From Ga0074139 sp046336825 (lineage in GTDB: Bacteria; Bdellovibrionota; Bdellovibrionia; Bdellovibrionales; Bdellovibrionaceae): a stretch of 6,336 bases of DNA. This document shows positions 1-5,517 of the stretch, one piece after another. How positions within the stretch are numbered: the first letter of the stretch is position 1; each line of letters opens with the position of its first letter. The notes under the pieces are model-generated. The model saw nothing but the letters and a program-made list of their open reading frames with translations, ran no database searches and was not told the DNA's origin. A program made the translations under genes and the position numbers. The stretch lies in the NCBI GenBank assembly GCA_046336825.1, contig JBKDFX010000181.1, forward strand, positions 1 through 6,336, given 5' to 3'.

Positions 1-531
1 CCCTATCACTTATTTTTTGCCATATTTGCCACCATAGGAATTTTGCTAGGCTACGCAATGTGGAATGTGGGCTTACTTAAGCCTGTGATCATTGAAAACA
101 AACAAACAGAATCAGCCGTTCTTATTTATCGACACATTGTAGGGCCCTACCATAATTTAAGTGAAGAATTTCAAAAAATTGAAAAGGATTTGAGTTCCTT
201 TAATTATCCTTGCGATAAAACTTTTGGTCTTTACTACGACAATCCTGCGACTCAAGAACATGAACGTCTACGAGCTGATATTGGGTGTTACGCCTCGACT
301 CCGCCTTTACAAAAGTTAGAGGGTTTTGAAATTAAAGAACTTCCCTCTTATTTAGCATTGTCCGGTCGGTTCTCAGGGGCCCCATGGCTGACAGCTTTTA
401 AAGTCTACGGAGCTCTCAATAAACAAGCAGCTGCACAGAATTTAAAAATAAAAAAAGGGCCCGTCCTTGAAATTTACGAGCCCAATCAAAAAGGTTTCAC
501 CACTGAAGTTGTATTTGAAATTACTCAATAG
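1..531 (+). CDS. Membrane-anchored GyrI-like (effector-binding fold) protein, 5' end outside window
   Basis: The frame is open from the first base, so the true start lies upstream; the TTG at 43 is internal to the helix and is not a convincing start. The 176 visible residues begin with a hydrophobic segment (about residues 4-25, rich in F, I, L, G), most likely one N-terminal membrane helix. A soluble domain of about 140 residues follows. It resembles the GyrI/SbmC and AraC effector-binding fold: HIVGPYHNL at 45-53, a GLYYDNP motif at 76-82, and LEIYEPN at 156-162, where the family often keeps a ligand-binding acidic residue. There is no DNA-binding domain, so it is not a MerR- or AraC-type regulator. 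The GLYYDNP/LEIYE pattern with an N-terminal helix recalls animal TEX264 (from memory, not searched). It probably binds a small molecule or peptide at the membrane; function unknown. It ends 16 bp from the convergent phosphoesterase gene. No clear terminator hairpin is visible in the gap. Confidence 0.7.
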   Translation, partial: PYHLFFAIFATIGILLGYAMWNVGLLKPVIIENKQTESAVLIYRHIVGPYHNLSEEFQKIEKDLSSFNYPCDKTFGLYYDNPATQEHERLRADIGCYASTPPLQKLEGFEIKELPSYLALSGRFSGAPWLTAFKVYGALNKQAAAQNLKIKKGPVLEIYEPNQKGFTTEVVFEITQ

Positions 532-547
532 TTTTATTTGAAGATAT

Positions 548-1396
548 TTACTGACAAGAGCGAGCCATTCGAACTTGCTTTTGAGATAAATCAATCGCAC
601 AGACTACTTTTTGATCGCCGACTCGAACAAAACCGGCACGCATTTTATCACTGGCTGACTCAAAGTGCAGAATTCCCCAATGCTGAACTTTCGGAGCTAA
701 ATAAAGTGTTCTCACTTGAAAGCCCTCTTCGTTATAATTTACTGGAGTGGCATCTCTTAGAGTTCTTCCTGAACCTGCCACCATGGCGACTAAGGGTCCA
801 AACTGCACAAAAGTGCTGATGTGATCATGCCCCAATAACAAAGCCGTGATTCGTTGATGGTAGGTTTTTAAAAACTGTCGCATGTAAATTTGAAATTCTC
901 TTCTTTCCTGCCAAACATGATCTTGAGTCACTGTGAAGGTGGGGTGATGGTAAACTAAAAATAAATGCTTTTCTTGGGCTCGTAAAATTTCTTTTTCAAG
1001 CCATCGAAATTGCTCACTTACATTTTCTTCATTGTCTGAATTCAAAACAATAAATCGAACCCCTTGGATCACTCGAGAATAATATTCCCCAGGCATTCCA
1101 AAGTAGGCCACTTCTTTGTCATACCCATCATGGTGATTTCCAATGGCCACCACTGGAAACTGAAAGCCCTCCTGCTTCCAAGAATCCCAAGCTTTTTCAT
1201 AGGTACCTTTATAAAGATTATCCCCGGGCATCACGAGAACTTTTTGACCGGCTTGCAATAAGGACTGCTTGAGTGCTTCCATTTCATTGCCAGGCTTACC
1301 TGCATCCCCTACCACTGCCATTTGAAAACCTTGCGCCCAAAGACAGACGGGAAAAATAATAAAACTTAGCCATAACTTTAAACTAAAAAATCTCAT
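548..1396 (-). CDS. Secreted purple-acid-phosphatase-like metallophosphoesterase
   Basis: The 282-residue product begins with a signal peptide (MRFFSLKL, a hydrophobic core, then LWA before QG, cleavage near residue 21). It lacks a proper lipobox, so it is likely periplasmic or secreted. The metal-binding motifs of calcineurin-type phosphoesterases occur in order: GDAG at 30-33, GDNLY at 58-62, GNHH at 86-89, VYHH at 148-151 and GHDH at 189-192. The GDxG/GDxxY/GNH/VxxH/GHxH set is typical of purple acid phosphatases, and Y62 would be the metal-ligating tyrosine that gives these enzymes their colour. Length and spacing fit the small mammalian TRAP type (about 300 residues). It probably hydrolyses phosphomonoesters with a binuclear metal centre; the substrate is unknown. 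Start choice: an in-frame ATG exists at 1420, but the ATG at 1396 has GGAGG four bases upstream and gives a clean signal peptide. The start region lies in a strong hairpin described separately. The gene lies 92 bp downstream of the aconitase stop, beyond a terminator. Confidence 0.9.
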   Translation of the reverse strand: MRFFSLKLWLSFIIFPVCLWAQGFQMAVVGDAGKPGNEMEALKQSLLQAGQKVLVMPGDNLYKGTYEKAWDSWKQEGFQFPVVAIGNHHDGYDKEVAYFGMPGEYYSRVIQGVRFIVLNSDNEENVSEQFRWLEKEILRAQEKHLFLVYHHPTFTVTQDHVWQERREFQIYMRQFLKTYHQRITALLLGHDHISTFVQFGPLVAMVAGSGRTLRDATPVNYNEEGFQVRTLYLAPKVQHWGILHFESASDKMRAGFVRVGDQKVVCAIDLSQKQVRMARSCQ

Positions 1397-1427
1397 GGAA
1401 CCTCCGTGTTGAGACTCCATGAGATTT
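1385..1427 (-). promoter_or_regulatory. Hairpin enclosing ribosome binding site and start codon of the phosphoesterase gene
   Basis: A perfect 12-bp inverted repeat (1388-1399 against 1416-1427) is extended inward in the minus-strand RNA by two G-U wobbles and three Watson-Crick pairs (1400-1404 against 1411-1415). This gives 17 continuous pairs closed by a 6-nt loop, AACACG. Four of the five GGAGG bases (1405-1401) and the whole ATG (1396-1394) are paired. The 3' arm ends in a run of six U (1390-1385), three of them in the stem, so the element also looks like an intrinsic terminator or attenuator. The pairing is read directly from the sequence; a regulatory role is inferred. Confidence 0.6.
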
Positions 1428-1450
1428 CATTTCAAGGCTTACGTCGAGTT

Positions 1451-1486
1451 AAAAATACATCAGGATTTCATCAAGAAATCCTGATG
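1451..1486 (-). terminator. Intrinsic terminator of the aconitase gene
   Basis: In the minus-strand RNA, CATCAGGATTTC (1486-1475), a 5-nt loop TTGAT (1474-1470) and GAAATCCTGATG (1469-1458) form a perfect 12-bp stem. UAUUUUU follows (1457-1451). It begins 2 bp after the aconitase stop codon. Stem, short loop and U-tract all fit a rho-independent terminator. Confidence 0.9.
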
Positions 1487-1488
1487 CG

Positions 1489-3750
1489 TCACACTCCACG
1501 AATCAAATTTAAAGCACTGCCCGCATTGAACCATTTAATTTGTTCAGTGTTGTAAGTGTGCTTCAATTGAATCTCTTCAGTGGAGCCACCCTTGTGCTTG
1601 ATCACAAGTTTGACATTCTTGCCCGGTGCTAAATTTTTTAAATCGACCAAATCTAGAAGATCGTCTTCTTTGATCTTGTCATAATCAGCAGGGTTCGCGA
1701 AATGCAACGCTAACATGCCCTGTTTTTTCAAATTTGTTTCATGGATACGAGCGAAAGATTTAGCAATGACGGCAGAACCACCCAAAAATCGAGGACTCAT
1801 AGCAGCGTGTTCACGTGAAGAACCTTCACCGTAGTTTTCATCTCCGATAATAATCCAACCACGCCCAGCCGCCTGATACTGACGGGCAATTTTAGCAAAT
1901 TCTAAAGACTTTTCAGCCGTCAATTGATTTTGACCTTTTCCAATTTCGCCTGTGAAAGCATTGTCAGCCCCCAACAACATATTGTTTGAAATGTTGTCCA
2001 AATGTCCACGGTACTTCAACCAAGGCCCACCGGGAGAAATATGGTCCGTTGTGCACTTGCCTTTGGCTTTGGCTAAAACCAACTGATCTTTGTAGTCCTG
2101 GCCGTTCCATTTTTTGAAAGGTGCCAATAACTGCAAACGATCTGACTTGGGGTTCACTTCAATTTTAGCGGAGCTACCGGCGGGAGCTTGGTAGCCTTCG
2201 GTATCAGCCACAAAACCTTTTGATGGAAGTTCTGGAGCTTCGGGTGCTTTTAACTTAATTTTTCCCTTTGGTCCTTCCAGCTCATCTTGCATGGGATTAA
2301 AATCCAATCGACCCGCCAATCCCAAAGCCATAACAACTTCAGGTGAACCGATGAAGGCTAATGTTTCGGCATTGGAGTCATTACGTCCTCTAAAATTTCG
2401 ATTAAAAGAAGTTACAATGGTATTTTTCTCACCTGTTTTGATATCATCGCGCTTCCATTGACCGATGCAAGGGCCGCAGGCATTGGCCAGAACAGTGGCT
2501 CCTACAGCTTGGAAAATCTCCATCTGACCATCCCGCTGGATGGTGTTTTGAATTTGTGTACTACCTGGGGAAACCAAGAAAGGCTGGTTCATTTTTACGC
2601 CCACGCTCATCGCCTGTTTGGCCACATCCGCTGATCTACCAATGTCTTCGTAGGATGAATTTGTACAAGAGCCAATCAAGGCTGAAGACAACTTAAGAGT
2701 GTATCCTTTTTCTTTGGCTTCTTTGCCAATGGCCGAAAGAGGTCTGGCAATATCAGGAGAGTGAGGTCCCACCAGATGTGGTTCAAGAGTGGAAAGATCC
2801 ACTTCGTAGTACTCATCAAAATATTTTTTAGGATCTTTCAAAACTTCTGCGTCAGCGACAAGAAGTTCTTTATTTTTATTGGCCACATCTGCCAGAGCAG
2901 ACCGACCTGTGGCCTTTAAATAAGTCGCCATGCGATCGTCATAGGGGAAAACAGAACAAGTAGCCCCAAGTTCAGCTCCCATATTGGTGATGGTGGCTTT
3001 TCCTGTACAAGAAATAGAAGAAGTTCCTTCACCAAAATACTCGACAATTTTATCAGTTCCACCCTTGACGGTGAGCATTCCACAAAGTTTTAAAATGACA
3101 TCTTTAGCAGAGGTCCAGCCATTCATTTTACCTTTCAAATGAACGCCAATGATCTGGGGATTTTTTACTTCCCAAGGCAGTCCTGACATCACGTCAGAAG
3201 CATCAGCTCCGCCAACTCCCACGGCACACATTCCCAGTCCACCGGCATTGGGAGTGTGGGAATCAGTTCCAATCATCAAACCACCAGGAAAAGCATAATT
3301 TTCTAAAATAACTTGGTGAATAATCCCAGCTCCTGGCTTCCAGAAACCGATGTTGTAGCGAGACGAAGTGGTAGCTAAGAAGTTAAAAACCTCTTCGTTT
3401 TCTTTGTTGGAAATGCCCATGTCCTTTTCTTTACCAAACTGGGCCCGAATTAAATGGTCACAATGAACGGTCGAAGGAACAGCCGCTTCATCTTTTCCCG
3501 CCAACATAAACTGCAACAAAGCCATTTGCGCTGTGGCATCCTGCATGGCCACTCGATCAGGTCTAAGTAATAAAAATGATGAGCCTCTGACGAGCTCTTG
3601 GTTTTGAGGGTCATCCAAATGACCAAAAAGAATTTTTTCAGCCAGGGTCAAAGGTCGATTCACACGCTTACGCACGATGGCTGTTTTTTCAGCTGTGGTT
3701 TTGTAGACCTTTTCAACCAATTCGGGAGTGGTTTCAATTTTAGATGCCAT
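1489..3750 (-). CDS. acn: Aconitate hydratase, mitochondrial (ACO2)-type
   Basis: Complete 753-residue aconitase, converting citrate to isocitrate via cis-aconitate in the TCA cycle in the cytoplasm. The three 4Fe-4S ligands are C362 (in GSCTNSS, 360-366), C425 and C428 (in ANACGPCIGQW). Their spacing of 63 and 3 residues equals that of mitochondrial aconitase as I recall it. Other active-site segments are present: HCDH at 96-99, GTDSH at 161-165, RNFRGRND at 451-458, KCTTDHIS at 565-572, RGHLDNIS at 581-588 and the swivel-domain GEGSSREH at 641-648, whose first serine (S644) and R646 match the catalytic Ser/Arg. The C-terminal swivel domain is fully present. Sequence and size match the eukaryotic mitochondrial type without its transit peptide rather than the longer AcnA/IRP1 (about 890 residues) or the rearranged AcnB. 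The ATG start is preceded by AAAGGA at good spacing. The gene follows the membrane-protein operon after 73 bp and ends in its own terminator. Confidence 0.98.
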   Translation of the reverse strand: MASKIETTPELVEKVYKTTAEKTAIVRKRVNRPLTLAEKILFGHLDDPQNQELVRGSSFLLLRPDRVAMQDATAQMALLQFMLAGKDEAAVPSTVHCDHLIRAQFGKEKDMGISNKENEEVFNFLATTSSRYNIGFWKPGAGIIHQVILENYAFPGGLMIGTDSHTPNAGGLGMCAVGVGGADASDVMSGLPWEVKNPQIIGVHLKGKMNGWTSAKDVILKLCGMLTVKGGTDKIVEYFGEGTSSISCTGKATITNMGAELGATCSVFPYDDRMATYLKATGRSALADVANKNKELLVADAEVLKDPKKYFDEYYEVDLSTLEPHLVGPHSPDIARPLSAIGKEAKEKGYTLKLSSALIGSCTNSSYEDIGRSADVAKQAMSVGVKMNQPFLVSPGSTQIQNTIQRDGQMEIFQAVGATVLANACGPCIGQWKRDDIKTGEKNTIVTSFNRNFRGRNDSNAETLAFIGSPEVVMALGLAGRLDFNPMQDELEGPKGKIKLKAPEAPELPSKGFVADTEGYQAPAGSSAKIEVNPKSDRLQLLAPFKKWNGQDYKDQLVLAKAKGKCTTDHISPGGPWLKYRGHLDNISNNMLLGADNAFTGEIGKGQNQLTAEKSLEFAKIARQYQAAGRGWIIIGDENYGEGSSREHAAMSPRFLGGSAVIAKSFARIHETNLKKQGMLALHFANPADYDKIKEDDLLDLVDLKNLAPGKNVKLVIKHKGGSTEEIQLKHTYNTEQIKWFNAGSALNLIRGV

Positions 3751-3772
3751 TGATTGTCCTTTGAAGTGGGGA

Positions 3773-3789
3773 ATTGAGGCTCAATCATA
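3773..3789 (-). promoter_or_regulatory. Possible aconitase promoter -10 box overlapping a small palindrome
   Basis: In the 73-bp gap before the aconitase gene, the minus strand carries TATGAT (3789-3784), a good -10 match, but no convincing -35 box lies 16-18 bp upstream. ATTGAG-G-CTCAAT (3773-3785) is a perfect 6-bp inverted repeat overlapping the end of the -10 box and the expected start of transcription, where a repressor could bind. The palindrome is visible; promoter and operator roles are guesses. No terminator is evident after the upstream operon, so read-through into the aconitase gene is also possible. Confidence 0.3.
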
Positions 3790-3823
3790 AAGCAAATCAA
3801 TTTCCTTGGCGAGACTTGATCCC

Positions 3824-4273
3824 TTAGTCTTCGCCTTGCGTCGATGAGCCCGACGAGTTTTGAAATTCTAGACCGTGGCGGATTTGACCACCTTGGTAGG
3901 CGGTCCAGGCTAAAGAAAGGGTTGTTAAGACACCCACGGCAATCGTTACGTATCTTAAAGGCATCAAATTCAACTTAAATAAGCTTGAGAGACTCGTCAG
4001 AATCAGCAAAACTGACAAAACTTGAGCCATTTCACTGGCCTCTTCATGCTTCTCGACGGTTTGCTCGTTGTAGCTCATTTGGCTTTCCTGCTGATCCTCA
4101 GCTCCCTCACCTGATTGACTCGCAACGAAGGTAAATAAACTGCCTATAATAACAAGACTTAAAGCTATCCGCTTTGTTTTCATGTCCTGACTGATTAAAT
4201 AAAAAAACAAACCTAAGGGAATAAAAAACAGGGCTACATGATTAACGATCAAATGAAAATGGGTGATACTCAT
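3824..4273 (-). CDS. Four-helix membrane protein with conserved histidines (DUF2231-like)
   Basis: 149-residue integral membrane protein with four predicted helices at about 8-28, 36-53, 83-100 and 108-127, and a polar Ser/Gly-rich tail. Histidines sit at helix edges: H5, H7 and H12 (THFHLIVNH), H76 (EKHEE) and H133 (GGQIRH). An acidic GEGAED stretch (55-60) follows helix 2. The NH / GEGAE / HEE / GGxIRH pattern is one I recall from a widespread, uncharacterised bacterial membrane family of DUF2231-like type. The histidines could bind heme or metal, but this is not established. Start choice: an upstream in-frame ATG at 4306 has no Shine-Dalgarno sequence and overlaps the previous gene. The ATG at 4273 forms a TGATG overlap with the stop of the YceI-like gene, has AGGG five bases upstream, and puts the conserved histidines near the N-terminus. 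Translational coupling is therefore likely. It is the last gene of the three-gene operon. Confidence 0.7.
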   Translation of the reverse strand: MSITHFHLIVNHVALFFIPLGLFFYLISQDMKTKRIALSLVIIGSLFTFVASQSGEGAEDQQESQMSYNEQTVEKHEEASEMAQVLSVLLILTSLSSLFKLNLMPLRYVTIAVGVLTTLSLAWTAYQGGQIRHGLEFQNSSGSSTQGED

Positions 4274-4827
4274 CACGTCCCTACCTTCTTCATTGTTCTT
4301 TTCCATTGAGTTTTAATTTTGAGAGGAACTTTATCATCAATAGACACTCCCAAAAGGGAGGGAGCTTTCATCTGATGGTCTTTAAGTGAAATGGTGATTT
4401 CACCTTTTACATCAAGTCTGTCATCTTTTTGCTGAAAAATAAAGGGCAGCTTTGAGTAGTGTTTTTTTACTCCGCCAAAATCCACATCAAGTTCTATTTC
4501 AACTGCTTCATTTTCTATATTTTGAGGCAAAGCTCCACTCACAGAAACAACGGGATACAAAGCCGCTTTAGTTGTTTCTCGCATATGCAAATCTCGATTT
4601 CGATCTCCCGAGTCAAATTTAGCCAGTTCTGCCCCAACTAAAAACTGACAAGGATCCTTTTCGCAAATGGCTTTTCCCTTAGCTACGAGATTATGTGCCT
4701 TGATTGTTTTTAAAGGAAAATTAACAGTGTATTCCAAATCTGCTTCAACAAGTTCCCAGCCAGAATCTAATTTCATTTTGGCTGACAAAAAAGAAGAGAA
4801 AAGTAGTAAAATAAAAACAGTTTTCAC
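4273..4827 (-). CDS. Exported YceI-like (lipocalin-fold) protein
   Basis: 184 residues, starting at GTG with a perfect AGGAGG (4840-4835) seven bases upstream. Residues 1-16 are a signal peptide (MKTVFILLLFSSFLSA, cleavage before K17), so the protein is periplasmic or outer-surface. The mature part matches the YceI pattern: FDSGDRNRDLHMRE at 71-84 (the family's RD-H-M signature), AALYP at 88-92, then alternating beta strands and KGEITISLKDH at 141-151, the equivalent of the family's G-LTIHG segment. YceI proteins form a long lipocalin-like barrel that binds polyisoprenoids or quinones; here that role is inferred. C55 and C60 could form a disulfide in the envelope. The Shine-Dalgarno overlaps the stop codon of the upstream membrane-protein gene (11-bp gap), and its own stop overlaps the next start, so the three genes are almost certainly co-transcribed. 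The family call is by motif, without a search. Confidence 0.8.
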   Translation of the reverse strand: MKTVFILLLFSSFLSAKMKLDSGWELVEADLEYTVNFPLKTIKAHNLVAKGKAICEKDPCQFLVGAELAKFDSGDRNRDLHMRETTKAALYPVVSVSGALPQNIENEAVEIELDVDFGGVKKHYSKLPFIFQQKDDRLDVKGEITISLKDHQMKAPSLLGVSIDDKVPLKIKTQWKRTMKKVGT

Positions 4828-4838
4828 TTTTAAGCCTC

Positions 4839-5378
4839 CTAAAATTCAAAACTGACGAGTAAAACTGACAGCGCTAAAGACCCTGCTGCAACGCTTTGCA
4901 AACTTTTATGTTGTTTACCTAATCCTGACAGTGGTTTGTTGTCCCTTCTATCGTTGGCTGCCTGAACTCCCGCAGCAACGGTAAGAATCATGGCTGGCAA
5001 ATGAATCCAAGTTAAATACTTATGCCATTCCGTTTGACCTCGACTGGGTGAGTCCTTAAGCGTAGGTGCCGCCAATCCATAATAGGCAGCAGCACCATAA
5101 GAAGCCGCTGTTACACCAGCCCAAAGAGCATGTTCCGGATTTAAACTTCCATCCTGAGCAGATCCAATTGTTAACAGCATCCCAGCCACTGAAACCAAAC
5201 CCCACAATTGATGCTGCTCTAGAAAATACCGACGCTGCTCAAGAAGTTTTTGAGTTTCAGCGTCAGCAGCACTCGATTTGAAGCCCAATGAATCTAAACT
5301 TAAGCCCTCGTTTTGCGTTTGAGCAAAAGACGATTGAATCGCTAAGGTGAGACACAAAGATAAAAGAACAGACTTCAT
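4839..5378 (-). CDS. Four-helix membrane protein with signal peptide, possibly cytochrome b561-like
   Basis: 179-residue protein, first gene of the operon, with AGAGGT six bases before its ATG. Residues 1-19 look like a cleavable signal peptide (SSFA before Q20). A polar stretch (20-55) is followed by four hydrophobic helices at about 57-72, 84-103, 121-141 and 158-177. A histidine lies at or near the start of each helix: H56 (RRYFLEQH), H83 (PEHALW), H119/H126 (WHKYLTWIH) and H157 (GKQHKSL). Four helices with paired histidines is the layout expected of a heme-b membrane cytochrome, and the gene sits directly upstream of a YceI-like gene as cytochrome b561 (yceJ) does in E. coli. I do not recognise the exact family and heme binding is inference. 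A plain structural membrane protein is the alternative. Confidence 0.55.
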   Translation of the reverse strand: MKSVLLSLCLTLAIQSSFAQTQNEGLSLDSLGFKSSAADAETQKLLEQRRYFLEQHQLWGLVSVAGMLLTIGSAQDGSLNPEHALWAGVTAASYGAAAYYGLAAPTLKDSPSRGQTEWHKYLTWIHLPAMILTVAAGVQAANDRRDNKPLSGLGKQHKSLQSVAAGSLALSVLLVSFEF

Positions 5379-5517
5379 AAAATTACCTCTGTTATTTTGA
5401 GCTGCTTATTTTAGGCCAGCCTCAGGTTGCATTTGATAAGGTTTGGTTGTTTGACCGAGTTATTTTGTCCCGTTACGCTGACTTATTGACCCAGCCTAAA
5501 TTTCACAGGGAAAAATT
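5379..5517. promoter_or_regulatory. Divergent intergenic region with candidate promoters
   Basis: These 139 bp separate the minus-strand membrane operon from the plus-strand PLP enzyme, so both promoters should lie here. For the plus strand, TTGACC (5451-5456) and TACGCT (5474-5479) are 17 bp apart, a fair -35 with a weak -10. For the minus strand, TAAAAT (5413-5408) is a plausible -10 without a recognisable -35. TTGACC occurs again at 5486-5491. No strong hairpin or riboswitch-like structure was seen. All promoter assignments are tentative. Confidence 0.45.

Noticed and set aside
532..547. Possible bidirectional terminator between the convergent first two genes
   Set aside because: The 16-bp gap and its flanks contain no convincing stem or T-tract.
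538..819. Plus-strand open frame of 93 codons with a TTG start just after the GyrI-like gene
   Set aside because: It lies almost wholly antisense to the C-terminal part of the phosphoesterase, has no ribosome site, and shows no recognisable domain.
1064..1261. Short plus-strand frame inside the phosphoesterase gene, and similar ones at 4459-4641, 4667-4855 and 5066-5281
   Set aside because: All are antisense to genes supported by signal peptides, motifs and ribosome sites, and none has independent support.
1397..1420. Upstream in-frame ATG for the phosphoesterase
   Set aside because: It has no Shine-Dalgarno sequence of its own, spoils the signal peptide N-terminus, and is explained as the mirror copy of the true start within the inverted repeat.
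4274..4306. Upstream in-frame ATG for the DUF2231-like membrane protein
   Set aside because: It has no ribosome site, adds a charged 11-residue stretch, and the TGATG-coupled start at 4273 has a good Shine-Dalgarno.
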